A stretch of DNA of 64,000 bases from Lunularia cruciata (GCA_948567375.1 OX419762.1:55595034-55659033), one strand, 5' to 3'. Positions 32,396 to 44,637 are shown, counted from the first letter of the stretch. Numbers and translations: made by a program. The notes: a model not told the origin generated them from the sequence alone.

Positions 32396-33518
32396 ATGTG
32401 ACACCTGTTCCATATTTTCAGTGGTACCACAGGCCATACCTAGACAGGTTTTAATTATACGCTTTACACGACGCTCTGGCACTAAACCTCCCTTAAGCCA
32501 TATTTCCACACCAGGTCCCAATGATGAACCGGTACGTCATAACATTCGATAGCCCGGTACTAAACTCCCATTCATTTTTACATACATATGACGTTTTAGT
32601 TAAGAAACCTGCCGGGAGAATTTACAGAACATGTCCCATAGCGGCCCGTATTTTTCAGAACTGAAACCCCGTAATGTGTTCAATGGAGTAGTACAATCAC
32701 TAATGTGCAGACTAGTTTGAACAGAACATTTGCTCAGGACAGGCATTTGCTCAGGTTTTCGTTCAAGACGCCGTGAGAACTAGAATTGTGACTTGTAATC
32801 TCTCTTGAAGACTCTCATGCAAGTGTCCGCTTAATTAACTTATTCGTGAACATATCCAGATTCTCAAACGAATAGGAAAGATAATTCGGCAGAGTAAACT
32901 TTATTCCAGTTCTGGAAGACATCACATAAGCGGTATCCCACCCTTCTTAGTGACAGAACCGAAGTGCTCCTCGAGGTGTACCGAGGAAGCAGCATTCAGG
33001 TACCCGTTCGAGCAAACTTATTTAAACGTATGGTTACACATTCGCCCTGTGATCATAGAATTCTACGAATAGCTTTTTGCAGCTAGTTACCTCGGCTCAT
33101 CGAAGAGTCATGAGCTTAACGCTTATATCATTTCGAATTTCAGTGTACTGTTGAGCACGGAGGACATTGCTACCTTCGGTCATCCACGCAGATGATGCCA
33201 GTTCTTGTCGCGGAGCCGGAACTCCTAGAAAGGCAAATCTGCAGACAGATCCAAGCTCTTGTAGCCACCAGCAACAGCACTGAAACGCAAATTTAGATTC
33301 GAACTGGTAAACTTTACACCAGTCAACCGCGAGAGCCAGAACGCTCTTGTAAGAAAGTCAACCAATGTCCGGACGAGTTAAGCAATAAGGCGTCCGCATC
33401 AGACTATCTACAAATATGAGACGGCTGATGATCATCCCAGGTGTGCAGTAACCCTTACAGAATTGTCAGCAGAGTCTCTGACGTCTCAGCTTGACAGGCC
33501 AATAAACATTACGGATGA
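32396..33518. other. Low-repeat flank, 3' side of the proline-rich gene
   Basis: Sequence unlike the surrounding transposons, with more even base composition and no shared family A, B or C motif. No ORF of note on either strand. It probably contains the 3' UTR of the minus-strand gene; a possible minus-strand AATAAA (TTTATT on the plus strand) lies at 32900-32905. Confidence 0.5.
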
Positions 33519-33947
33519 TCATCCCTTATGAGGACTGGGAGCCGTGGCAGAATGGTGAGGAGGAGACGCATTGTGTGGAGGAGGAGGAGGAGACTTTGTA
33601 TTTGGACGAGGTGGAAATCTGGAGGGGAATGGGACGGAAGGGAAAGAGGGTAGATGGGAAGGAGGTGCACTGGGAAGCCGAAAGATATCGGGTAGAGGAG
33701 GCACTGTTGGGATAGAAGGATGGGAACTGGACGATGAGAAAGCGGAAGCGGGAGGTGGACTCGATCTAGGTAAGCTGGGGAAGAAGTTCCATAAGTTAAA
33801 GTTGTGCGAGGCTGGTGGTGCTGCTGATGGAGTATCCGCCATGAGAGTGCGGGATGCCATTGCTGTGGGTAATACCATTCCTCCGATCCACATAAAACAT
33901 ACCAGTACCATACAGAAGCCAGCGGTCGAGTGATTAATCTTCCCCAT
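33519..33947 (-). CDS. Small proline-rich secreted protein (cell-wall type)
   Basis: 142 residues from the first ATG (MGKINHSTAG), in a good plant start context (AACATGG). Residues 9-26 are hydrophobic (FCMVLVCFMWIGG), with a likely signal cleavage after AMA at 29-31, so the product should be secreted. The mature part is very rich in Pro and Ser: RSSPPPAS, PTVPPLPDIF, LPSFPSVPFP, KSPPPPPHNASPP, with one N-glycosylation site (NAS) and prolines likely to be hydroxylated. There is no GPI signal and no lipid-transfer Cys pattern. A TATA box stands about 100 bases upstream. This resembles plant proline- or hydroxyproline-rich wall proteins; the exact family is not recognised. It is the only intact non-transposon gene seen. 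The frame extends upstream without another ATG. Confidence 0.75.
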   Translation of the reverse strand: MGKINHSTAGFCMVLVCFMWIGGMVLPTAMASRTLMADTPSAAPPASHNFNLWNFFPSLPRSSPPPASAFSSSSSHPSIPTVPPLPDIFRLPSAPPSHLPSFPSVPFPSRFPPRPNTKSPPPPPHNASPPHHSATAPSPHKG

Positions 33948-34040
33948 GTTGGCAATTCTCCCACTTCTGCAAGTCCTGTGTCTACAATCTTCACTCAAAC
34001 TATGATAAGGCCATACTGGCTGCTAACTGGGACTATGCAG

Positions 34041-34048
34041 TATATATA
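34041..34048 (-). promoter_or_regulatory. TATA box of the proline-rich gene
   Basis: GGTATATATACTGC on the minus strand, 94 bases upstream of the start codon. It predicts transcription from about 34010-34016 and a 5' UTR of roughly 65 bases. Confidence 0.65.
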
Positions 34049-35479
34049 CCTCTGAAGCAGCACTACTATTCTGATACCAGTTAGCTAGCTAGCGTGCTTG
34101 TGAGATTTGGCGTGTTTTGGTAACGACATCATGTCTATGATTGGTTGACTCACAGATAGGATTGAGCATCATCTACCTTAAAAAAGATCTTGAAAGTAGG
34201 AATTTGGTGATCTTCATTACTCAGAACATTCTTAAATTTTTCTCAGTTTTTACCAAACTCTATAGCTCAACTCGTATCTTCTATGAAATCCACAACATTA
34301 TTAGTTCATTTGACATTGTTGTTGATGTCCAGGATTGCTTGTAATTGATTCTTGATGGTGAACGCTGCGAGTATCGATTGGTAATTAGTCAATAGAAAAA
34401 CCATTCGTTTCAAGCTGATTGTGAAGTAAAGAAACCTGATATTTCTTTATCATACTATATTTCTAAAAGTTATTCAGAATCTACAAGTTTAGTTTAAGAA
34501 ATTTGGAATTTTTAGAGAACACGTGCCGTGCAATTCTTTTAGTTCAGGACCTGCTCAGATTTCATGTCAATTTTTAAGAGAGTTTTTATTACAAGTTGAA
34601 AATTATTTTCATTGCCAAATATTTTGGGTTTTTAGTGCCAATTCTGAAGATAATCCTCAAACTTGTTCAGTGTGTATGGGCAGGTTTAATGTTTTTCTTC
34701 AAGATAATATAGACGATGTATACTTGTTGAATGAAATACGAAATACTTGGTAGAAAGATAACGAATTTTTAATCAGATGTCCTATTCAAAATAGTCCTAC
34801 TTGAATGTCTTTGTTAAAATAGGTTTCAAATCTATCTTTGATTCATATGTCTTAATATATGTTGAAGCTTGTTTTGTGTAGTATACGGTATTAACGTTCC
34901 ACGGCTATCTCAATTCATCCTATACTTTTATGGATTAATCAGTTTAAAACTAGTATCAAGTTGAAAAAAAAAATTTAAATATACTTTTCAAGATATCTTG
35001 TTTAAACTTTTCTCTCAGGATAATTTCAAATGTTCATCTCAAATTCATTCTAAAATACTGTAATTTCTTGACTTCACAGTTTTAATATATAATATTAAAA
35101 TTAGGAAATCACTTTTAAGGTCTAAATATCATATATAGAAGTATGGTTTATAGTTTTGGCTGTTTAAATCATTCCTATGTACATAGATTGCTACAAGAAA
35201 TACACGACCATCAGCTGTTGTGATAGTGGAAGGAGCAAGTTTGTCACTCTAGTATAAGAGTGGATATTTCAAATTTTAAGAATTTTAAATTAAATTTGAT
35301 TACTTTTCAGAAAAAAATTGACCCTGATATGCCATTCGGGTCAAACACTCTGTGTTGGCATGGCCTAACTTGCCACATGCAGTACACTATAAATTTGGTC
35401 TTCCAAATGAAAGAGGTTTACTTTGGTCCTTCGTCCTAATCATTTGGATTTGCAAACTCTTTTATACAAGTCTACAGCT
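34049..35479. other. AT-rich low-repeat flank, 5' side of the proline-rich gene
   Basis: No ORF above chance and no transposon motif. It may hold upstream regulatory sequence of the minus-strand gene. Very AT-rich between 34800 and 35300. Confidence 0.5.
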
Positions 35480-36400
35480 TAGTGTATATCTTATTTACAC
35501 TTTTAGCTAGGGGTGTTGATACTTTCTTTCCTCCTTGCCTTCTAATTTGTCTTGGCTTTGAGTCTTCTTTGGATTCTAAAGAAGAACTGGATGTCGTGGA
35601 GGATTATTCCAAAGAAAGGGAGGTATTGCAAGAAGTTGTTTGTCTTGGCTTCTTGCCTTCTTCTCTTGATATCTTCTATTTTTGGACAAATGAGAGTGTG
35701 CCGCCTTGTATCTAGCAACATGCTTGAGAACTTTGTCTAGTGAAGTTACATGCCTCTCCTTGGCAAAGATTTGAAACTAAGGTGACAATCCACTAAGGAA
35801 CCAGGTAATGGCTTGGCCATCAGAGTAGCCCACCACACCCGATAGGGCTTGCTTCAGCACTTGGTTCAATAGGGCCATGAACCAGTCAGAGTAGTCTCTC
35901 AATTTCTCCTTCTTTTCCTAGTCTAAGTCATTAAGTGCCATGAAGACGCTTGTATAATAATCAACTTCCCAAAATTGTTCCAAGAAGTTGTTTTGCAAGT
36001 CTGTCAAGTCAGCTGGTCTGAACTCCTTCTAGGTCACATAGGTATACCAACTTCTAGCCTTCTTTTCGAGCAGACTCGGGAAAATTTGCAGCTGGTCAGC
36101 AGAGTCATAATCCTTGTTGGCAAACGAGATGACCTCAAATTCTTTGATGAATTCATCAAGATCTTCATCTTGTTCCATCTCCTTGTACTTTTGGTATGCA
36201 TATCGGGTGACAGGTAACGAAGTCATATTATAACTTTGAGGAGTAGGCTACGGTGGTGCAGAACTTGATGCACCTGAGGTAGTAGCCAATAATTGTGCAT
36301 CAAGTACAGCCCATGGGTTCCAATTTTCCAAGTTCAAAACTAGGTTCTCATTGACAAGTGTTCTTCTATGGGCACATAAACCCAAGTGTGAGAAAGAGTG
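35480..36400 (-). pseudogene. gag: Family A gag fragment
   Basis: Minus-strand frames give a Gag capsid-type domain: YQKYKEMEQDEDLDEFIKEF, DYDSADQLQIFPSLLEKKA and RSWYTYVT at 36029-36226. After one stop it continues with KEFRPADLTDLQNNFLEQF, LRDYSDWFMALLNQVLKQ and SLDKVLKHVARYKAA down to about 35700, then a basic tail at 35500-35700. Gag forms the particle around element RNA. The surrounding 36400-36880 is leader sequence, then a primer-site-like stretch and the 5' LTR at 36909. No zinc knuckle, protease or pol follows; the fragment ends at the low-repeat island. At least two in-frame stops. Confidence 0.7.
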
Positions 36401-36882
36401 TCAATATCCTCAGATTGCTCTTTAAGAAACCTTTGAGCTAGTTGAGGAATGTGTGTAAGATGTATTGACACTCTTCTTCCATCAAAATTTGTGATGACTT
36501 CTCACAAATTAATTCTTTTATATAATTGGCTCCCTTGACAACTTTGGGGGAAGTTGGTGTATTGGGGCACAACAAATATATCTATCCACTTGTGTCTTTC
36601 TTTTCTTGGGATTTAGGGATGCAAGGTAGCCTTGCTACCCAATTTTTTGTTTCTTTTGTTCAAGGTCTTTCAAGGCTTCTTGAACCTCATGAAGAAGTTG
36701 TAGATCCAATGCTTCCTTTTTAGATTCTTACTGGTGAATTGGCTCCTCTGATGTTTTTCTTCTTCACATTGCAATGTTTGTTTACAAGCACTCTTCTTGT
36801 TGTTCTCTCAATGCAAACATTCATATTTGTTTGACGCTCAGTTTAAGATTTGACTTTGTATTCTTCCACTCTTGAGATTTGT

Positions 36883-36903
36883 ATCTTTGGCAGCAACACC
36901 AAA
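36883..36903 (-). other. Primer-binding-site-like sequence of family A
   Basis: Just inside the 5' LTR end (36909) the minus strand reads TTTTTGGTGTTGCTGCCAAA. Its TGGTGTTGCTGCC core has the position and general form of a plant Athila/Tat-type site, but the primer tRNA is uncertain. Confidence 0.5.
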
Positions 36904-36908
36904 AATCA

Positions 36909-38733
36909 TGTGAGCACCCAAGAAGAATCACTTTTGCGGTAATCAGCAAGTAATTGTTTGTTCCCACAAAGACACAAGTCAGAAATGGTCAAATACAAAG
37001 TAAAAAGTAACAAAAAATTCTTCTTGGTCGTGTCTTTAATCTCTTGAGTAGAAACAACACTAAGAAGAGAGTAACAAGCATTGAATTTGCAGTCTTATCA
37101 CAAATCACAACACCCATAATCACAATACTTCAAATCTTTCCAAATCTATCTTGGTTGTGATGATTCAGTCCTCCCCCCCCAAAGAAGGCTACTTTACTAT
37201 GATATGATTTTGCCTTAGAATTGTGTTCCACCACTCCATTGAAAGCATAACTTCCTCAATCAAAGTTGCTTCACATCAATCCAATGTTGCACTCACAATT
37301 GCAAAATACTATCAACACTACAATTCATCATAGATTTTTCAAGGCATTACTTTGATAGCTATCAACTCAAGATCAAACAGAAAAAATGAAATCAAAGCTA
37401 TGGAATCTAACATCCAACAAGGTCATTGACTTGCACTTTGAATTTCTCCAAACACTCACAAACACACACATAGGATTGATACTTGGAATTAAGCTAAAAT
37501 GACGAGTGTTGAGTCACAATGCTTTGCTTTACTCAAATTTAGAATAACATTACCGAATAATAACATATTGCAAATGCCTCCTTTAAATAGGCAGAGCACT
37601 TGACATTTATCTAACAATATACTATTCTACAACAACTTTACCAACTTGCAAATCCAAAATGACAATCCACCTCTTCATATCTGCTTCTTCATATTTGCCA
37701 TATCTCAAAATTGTTACTAATCTGATCCAATGTCTACTTTGATGTTGGCATTTACACCCAAATTTCTTTTAATTGCTTCCTCTACTTTGGGTTCAACTTC
37801 AACTTCAAATTCTAATTTTGTCACATCTTTAGTCTGGACTGCAACTGAAATCATGGGTCTATTAATTACTTCCTCCTTTTCTTCTCTAACTTCTTCAGTG
37901 ATTTCAAATATCTGACCCAAAGACACTTGCACCCCTACTTCTACTACTTTGCATTTAGGTTCTTCCTTCACACTACTCTGAAGTTTGTCTAATTCTGATT
38001 TTACTAAATCTAATTCAAGACTCACATTGTCTCTTACTTCTAACATCTTATTATCCACCTTCTCTCTCAAATGAATTAACAACTTATTCAGCACAATGTC
38101 CTTTGTTTTCTTTTCCTCATCTCTTGCACTAACAATTTCAGTTCATGTGGTCTTGCTTCTTCTATCTTCCCTTTTGCTTCTGTACTCAACATTGCTTTCA
38201 TTCTTCCAATGATCTCTTTGATTGTTTTTGGTGTATAACCACAAGTTTGCTCCACCTTCAACTCTTCCTAATACATCTACAATTTGACTTTGTTCTTAGC
38301 CACCAACATCTTCTCCTCCTCTGCATATTGAGCAATCTGGCCTTCTACACTTCTTACTAGACCCTATAGTCTTTTTTCTTCTTGATGTCTAGTTGGCAAC
38401 TTGCACTACCATGCTTGATCTTTCTCCACTGCACTCTTCCTCAAACTCTTCAACTCTTGCTCCATTACTGCTACAATGGTGTTTGAGTGTATTAATTTGA
38501 TGCATGCTTCTCCCACTTTGCTCTTCATCTTCTCAAGCACTACCTTTTGGTCCCTCAACTCTTCAGCCTGATAGTCAAGATCTCTTACGTGCTTCTCAAA
38601 ATTCTCTTGCAAGTTCTCTAGATTCTTCTTCCAAAGTATTGCATCTACCTAAAGTTCTTTGGCTTCTTCTTCTCTTTGAGTTAACTTCTCCTTCAACTCG
38701 CAGGCTTCTTTGCTAAGATAAGGCTTCTCCCCT
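36909..38733 (-). mobile_element. Family A 5' LTR, 3' part (tail plus end of U3)
   Basis: The LTR 3' end (TGTGAGCACCC on the plus strand) is at 36909; the tail runs to 37669 and U3 continues to about 38733, where similarity ends inside the coiled-coil region. TATA-like box near 37580. It is the 5' LTR of the gag fragment on its left. Confidence 0.8.
37717..38733 (-). pseudogene. Family A U3 ORF, C-terminal third
   Basis: The closing block at 37717-38094 is open for 125 codons (LLIHLREKVDNKMLEVRDNV, KCKVVEVGVQVSLG, ending NIKVDIGSD). Upstream, coiled-coil pieces at 38406-38612 (LDYQAEELRDQKVVLEKMKS, AVMEQELKSLRK) and 38650-38730 follow with stops between. The N-terminal domain is lost where the LTR breaks at about 38733. 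Confidence 0.65.
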
Positions 38734-40877
38734 CCTAAGAATGTTAGAATCAAGGAGACAATGATGAATGAGCCAAGACCCAATGAAGGGAGACCAATGA
38801 GTACCTTAGGAGCACCATGAGTGCAAAGTATCCCAATGATCCTTGCTCCAACTTGAGATCGTTTGCAAGCAAGTGGAGCTGTGCCGACCTCACCACAAGT
38901 TGCACTATAGCCCAAGCCATGAAGACAAAGCCTACATCCTCTAAGTAAAGTCAAACCAAAGGTGAAGATGGAATTGCAATCCATCCACAATACTTTGGAC
39001 AAGGAATGAATGACAATTCTTACAATTGTGGAAGACACTTCTAATAAGCTAAAGACCTAAGTGGAATTGGCTATTACAACTCAAGCTCACCAAGTTAAGC
39101 TACATGCACTGAAGTTGGGGATACACATATTAAAAGCCAAAACTTACTCCACTAAACAATCGATCAAGCTGGAAGAGAAGTTGTGCAAGCATGGTGATGC
39201 CAAGTTTGAAAATGTCTTAAGTAGTATCCCCCACAAATTGAAGTACAACAAACACATCAAGGAGTTGATTATAAGGTATAAAGGTAAAGGACGGTCAAGG
39301 AAGTAGATTGTGGTGTACAATACTTGTAAAATTGCATAGTTTTGGACCATAAGGATTTGTTCATCATAACACAACCATCAGATGGGGAGTTCATCACGTG
39401 GAGGAATGTCTCCACATGACAACATATATAGGAATTCTTTGAGTAAATAAGGCTTTGTACATTAAATTGATTCTTTTGTTAATATTTGACTTTTGAGACC
39501 ATTCTCAAAAGTGGTATGATTAATATGCACCTCTTTGCAAAGAGGTGCATATTCTCATAGTATTGGTAGAGTGTATAGTATGCACCTCTTTGCAAGTGGT
39601 ACCATTGTAGCATTTAACCTAGAATAACCAATTAGGTAGAATAGGGTTAGTCTTAATTCATAGTTATGGGATCATTGCATTGCATAGCCATGGATGCATC
39701 CCATCTTATTGTAATAAAGAGTATAAGTGGAGTCATCCACACTTTATACAGGTTAAGTTAGCACAAATTGGAATTCCATCTCATACCTAACTATTGAAAC
39801 TTGTCAATGTGCAATCACTTTGCTTTTCAGCTAGCAAATTTGACTCTCTTGTGAAGATGATGCCTAAGGACCTCTTAGACCCTGAGTGTATCAATGTCAA
39901 CGTGGTGTATGTTTCATGATCATTGAGTCAAGTAGTGGTTAGAAACTCAAAGTAGGAATGTAAGTGCTGAGGTGTGGGAAGGCAGTCAGGCTTGGAAGTT
40001 CTAAAGAGTTGGGACAACTTATTAAGAGTTGTGATGGCTACAAATGTTGTAAAGTATTACATGTAATGGAAATTTTAGGGCATCAAAACCTGCAATAAAG
40101 TGCTAAGGAGAGCCTTTTGGGTGGGTAGAACTCTCTCATTGGCAATTTGGTGTGCATCATATAGGTAACTACAATGGAAAGACCTTTGGGGCCAATGACC
40201 AACATGAAAAATTGAATCATCACCTTCAAGAGCTCATGTAGTGAGATGTCATTCATGAATGTGATTTAGTGGAATCTTGTTTGTTATAGTATGTCATAGA
40301 AGAGTACCTTACCCTCTTTTGGGGATTATCTTACTTAAGAGAATAACTACATAACAATTGCCAACTTGTGACAAAGTGACAATTCCCGTCACTCCTAGCC
40401 AATTCCAAACATTATCCTTGTTGGAACAACCTATTATTATTGATAATACTATAAATACATCACATTGGGTTGTCACATACATAATAAATGAACTTCAATT
40501 TTATCATCTTGGCTTGATTAGTGATTTGATTGTTGATATAAGCTTTGAATGTATTTATGCACAAGTCTATGTGTTCAGCGTTTGCACTTGCAAGACCCTA
40601 TCTCCAATGAGAAATTTCTAGACCATACCCTCCACCATTATCAACCTTGTGAAGATGCATTCCCCATGTACAACCATTAGAGTGTGAGCTCTCCCCTTGT
40701 TTAGCCGTTCTACAATGGGTAGGGAGAAGACTCGACTAAGGAGAGGTATTAGGAAATAGTGAGGCAAGAGAGAGGGAGGCATACTTAGTTAAGAGAGAGG
40801 TAGTTATTTTGGTCAGAGAGCTGACTTTGGTCTAACAAGAGGATCACTTTGCAACTCAAGAGAGGACAAGAGCAAAG
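38734..40877. other. Unassigned region with a palindrome; possible relic of another LTR
   Basis: No gene recognised. A positively charged short frame (39061-39306) has no known match. The 39400-39830 part looks LTR-like (TATATA near 39425, the GCACCTCTTTGC repeats and a TTGTAATAAAGAG poly(A)-signal-like site near 39709), but I could not fix its ends. 39840-40877 is non-coding, with a purine-rich patch at 40735-40877 leading into the next LTR. Confidence 0.4.
39522..39595. repeat. 32-bp perfect palindrome plus a third half-copy
   Basis: 39522-39553 is its own reverse complement, built from AATATGCACCTCTTTG and its mirror. TATGCACCTCTTTGCAA recurs at 39579-39595. This looks like duplicated protein-binding sites of an LTR promoter, but that is inference. 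Confidence 0.8.
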
Positions 40878-41234
40878 TGTGGTACCTACACTTTTTGGCT
40901 CTGTTATATTTTGAATAAGAAGTGTACAGTCAAAGTTCTATTGAACCTCATTGGTGACAAAATTGTGTCTTTAGGTTGAACCCAAAGTAATTTACTTCAT
41001 AGTAGGGAAGAAGAATTTGGATTGGACTTATCAGCGGAGAAATCCAAAGTAAGGAAACTTTGCCTCAAGATGATCAACCAATGTGAAGAAAACATAACAA
41101 CTTTCCATAACTTTCCTTTTGGTTTATCAACCAAGAAAGTACAAGCAAGAAAAAAACTAAGGCGCAAGTGGGCTAAACTTGACAATGCCAGGAGGAACTC
41201 ATGCAGAATGTGTGAATTGAAGGGTGACTATGGA

Positions 41235-43843
41235 ATGACCATGCAAAAAAGAACTATGAAAATCAAGACTTCATCAAAGGGATTTCAAAATTTCACACAA
41301 GTATCCTAAGCCATTGAACCAAAGGAGTGCCTATTACAAAGCCATCTGAGAATTTGATATTTGATAATCTTGAGGGAGTAAGAATCTTGTGTCCAGGAGA
41401 TGGATGAATTATCTTCCAACTACCATGAGTAAGAGATTGCATGATGCCAATGAGGGGTGAGAAGAAGAGTTCCTCACTTGCAATGAGAAATCCTGTGATT
41501 TGGAGGTTAGATGTAACAGCAAGGATCAAAGTCTTGAGCAGACTTTGACTCACTTTTCTGGCCAGAAAACTAGAACTTGAGTTTTCTAGGTTTCATGGCA
41601 AAAGCAGCTGTGAGTGATTGTGAGGAAGGCCCGGAAGAAGAAAGGAAGAGAGGCAATCTAGCTTGATGGATAGAGTCAGATTGGAGATTGGTCCTAGCAA
41701 GAGAGGCTGGTGAGGAAACTGGAGTGACATTCCTTGGGAAGGGAGAATTTGTAGAAGAGAGCAAAGAAATCCAAAATTCCTTTAGTGCTTCACATACAAA
41801 GAATAGGTATAAAGTGGATACCTTTTGCAACCCAATAAGGCAAAGTATTTTTGGGACAATGATTGCACTCTTCAAGCCAGATAGAACCACATACATGATG
41901 AAGCACCAGGCGGTGTTCTTCCACCAAATTTTTGTAGGAGCATCAGTGAATTGGGCAAAGTGTTCTCACTAGCAAACAAGGCAAATGGTCTAGAATTGGA
42001 GGGATCAATCTCTGCCACATTATCTAGTGGCATCTATAGAGCATTTTTACCTCAGGCTGATTTTGTTGACTATAGAGGAGAGAAAGATGCTGTCACACTT
42101 TCATCCAGACTTGAGAAGAGAAGCAAATGAAGAAGAGCAACAATACATTCTCTAACTCAGGAGGAGCAATGAACACTTTGCAAAGAGATACTAGTATAAG
42201 AGAGTAGAGGTGAAGATTCCAAGGATGAAGAAGAAAAGTCCCAAGGAGATGGTGTCCCAGCACAGCCAAGAAGACAAGAAGACTAGTGCTGAGGCACGAG
42301 GTCATAGTGAGCAATCCATCATCAGCAAAAGAATCAAAAGGAGAAGTTGAGTATAAGTCAAAGGACTTGGCAAATGAAGAAGAGGCAAAAATCACCTTGA
42401 AGAGTGGTGAATCAAGCAGTGGAAGTGATGAAGAACCCGAGGTGCAACAACCAAGGAAGAAATGGCTAAGGAGGAGGATTGGGAGTTTCATGAAGCAATT
42501 GATTGCATGGAAGGAGAAGATGTGCCGTGTTTAGAGTTGCTTGCGGTGGAGATCAAAGAGCAGAGAGATGGAGAGCTAAGGTTGGTCGTCCTCCAAGGAA
42601 CAAGAATGGAGAAGTTTATGCAAAGCAAAGTTGCAGGTCTAAGTAAAGCACAAAGTGCGGAGGAGGAAGATGCCAACTTGGAGGAGGTTACTCTTAAGGT
42701 GAGAAGATCAAGTCTTCGGAGTAAGGCACCAATTGAAGAGGCACCAATGCAAGTCATGAGCAAAGGTGAGACAATTTAGAAGAAGAAGATGGTGGTAAAG
42801 TTGCATACCTATCTAAGATTGTTTGTCCCTTGTTGATAACATTGAGGAAGAAGAAAGTAGAGTTGAGGAGAGATCATTTGGAGGTAAAGGATGAACTCTA
42901 GGTTGTGAGGTATTTGAATGAAGAGATTGTTCAGTTGAGAGAGAAGCTAAATGAAGGTGAGAAGCATGCAAAGGCGCTTTGAGTTGATGAAGTCCTGCAA
43001 GAGAAGAGATTTGGGAACTTGCAGGAGTCTTTTGAGAAGCAAGGAGTTGAGCTTGAAGTGCAAGATGAGGAATTGAGGCAGTATAAGACAGCTTGGGAGA
43101 AGTTGAAGGGAGAATTTGATGAAGCGCACATTGAGGTAATACATTTGAAAGCAATTGCTGCGGTGATGGAGCAAGAGTTGGAGAGTTTGAAGGAAATGGA
43201 AGAGTAGAAGGATGAATCCTAGAAGAGAGAGTTAGAAAGAAGAAATAGAGAAGAAGAGAATTTGTAAGGACTTGTCATCAATGTGAAAGCCCAACTTGCT
43301 AGATATGTGGAGGAGAAGGAAGCATTGAAAGTTGAATTCAAGGATGCAATAAAGATGTACTGTGAAGAGTTGTAGGTAGAGAGAGCTCAAGATCATACAT
43401 TGGAGGAAGTAGGAGGAGTATAGAGAAACTAAGTGGAATGTTGAGAGTAGAAGCCAAAGTAAAGATAGAAGAAGTATATCTGCACGAGTTAAAGTTGTTA
43501 GCATAGGAGGCAAAGAAGAGAAAGGCAAAGGAGATGGATCTGAATAATCTTTTTATCTGCCTAAGAGATAGAGTAGATAGAAACTTGGTGAAGTAGGAGA
43601 AAATGTTTGTCTTAGGTTAGAATTAGTGAAATGTGAGTTAGAGCAGATTTGACGTAGTGTGAAGATAGGAACTCAAGCTGAAGTAAGAGAGGTAGGAGTG
43701 CAAGTTACTTCAGATGAGTTACTTGAGATATAAGAGAGGAGTAGGTCATAAGATAAGAAGATAGATAGAATGCCCATGAGTGCAATTGCAGTTCAGACTA
43801 AAGAGATTAGAGAAATAGTAGAAGGTGTAGAAGTTGATAGAGC
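41235..43843 (+). pseudogene. Family A U3 ORF, split by a solo LTR
   Basis: Begins near the ATG at 41235 (MTMQKRTMKI). Conserved N-terminal domain: LSRLTLTFLARKLEL-like (frameshifted), SDWRLVLAREAGEETGVTFL at 41675-41740, TKNRYKVDTFCNP, TMIALFKPDRTTYMMKHQAV, FFHQIFVGASVNWAKC. The acidic middle is open at 42286-42534 and 42462-42779. The coiled coil includes 43019-43207 (QDEELRQYKTAWEKLKGEF, AAVMEQELESLKEM). The solo LTR interrupts it at 43843, just after EIREIVEGVEVD; the last 20 or so codons lie at 47629-47690. Several stops and frameshifts, so not functional. Confidence 0.7.
43839..43843. repeat. Target-site duplication AGAGC (left) of solo LTR
   Basis: AGAGC precedes TGTGACAACCC and is repeated at 47624-47628 directly after ACCACA. 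It fixes both ends of the 3.78-kb LTR. Confidence 0.85.
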
Positions 43844-44512
43844 TGTGACAACCCGGAAAATATCACTTTTGCGGTAATCGGGTAAGTAAAGTTTGTTCCC
43901 GGAGAGATACGAGTCAAAATTGGTCAAATACAAAGTCAAATAGTGACATGTATTTCTTCTTGGTTGCGTCTTTAATCTCTCAGGTAGAAACCACACCTAG
44001 GAGAGAGTAAGAAGCATTGATTTGCAATCTTGTCACAAATCAACACTCCTTAATCACAACTCCAACAAATATTTCCAAACAATCTTGATTGTGATGATTC
44101 AGGCTCTCCCAAAAATGGCACTTCACTGCAAAATGACTTTGCCTCAGAATTGTGTTCCACCCCTCCACTGAAGGCACAACTTCCTTGATCAAAATTGCTT
44201 CACATCAACTTTGCACTGCACTCACAAATGCAAAATACTACCAACACTACAATTCCTCTCAGATTTGTCAAGGCATTGCTTTGATTGCACTTCACTTAGG
44301 ATCAAACACACAAAATGAAGATCAAGGCTGTGGAATCCAACATCCAACAAACACATTGACTTGCACTTAGAATTTCTTCACACACTCACAAACACAATTG
44401 CAAAGTAGATACTCGGAATCAAGCTCAAGCGACGAGCACTGCTTCACAGCACTTTGCTTTATCTATTCTCAGAAATTATGAGCACTGAACAACAATTCTC
44501 TGCAAATGACAC

Positions 44513-44521
44513 TCTTAAATA
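44513..44521 (-). promoter_or_regulatory. TATA-like box of solo LTR
   Basis: Minus strand CTATTTAAG, 117 bases downstream of the U3 ORF stop. Confidence 0.45.
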
Positions 44522-44637
44522 GTGAATCAATCGACAACTCTAACAACTATACCGTTCTACAACAACTCTTCTAACCTGCAGATCGGAAATGACAATGCAT
44601 CTCTTCATATCTGCCTCTTCAAATCTCAAAATTGTTA

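Noticed and set aside
33571-33933. A 120-residue glycine-rich ORF on the plus strand over the proline-rich gene
   Set aside because: It is the antisense shadow of Pro codons (CCN read as NGG) and lacks a promoter; the minus-strand frame has a signal peptide, good start context and TATA box.
33948-33998. A 17-codon N-terminal extension of the proline-rich protein
   Set aside because: The upstream frame has only a TTG at its start; the first ATG is at 33947 and is followed at once by a signal peptide.
36909-37669. The recurring 760-bp block (also at 24842-25604 and 29274-30032) as the complete LTR of family A, with the coiled-coil ORF as an internal gene
   Set aside because: At first attractive because ATGAAGAGG precedes TGCATTGTC like a polypurine tract. 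But the solo LTR with AGAGC duplications spans 3780 bp, pol ends directly before the TGTGGTACC end, and the ORF is present next to 5' LTR ends as well.
39522-39595. CRISPR-like repeats
   Set aside because: Only one palindrome and one half-copy, no regular spacers, and the context is a plant nuclear genome.
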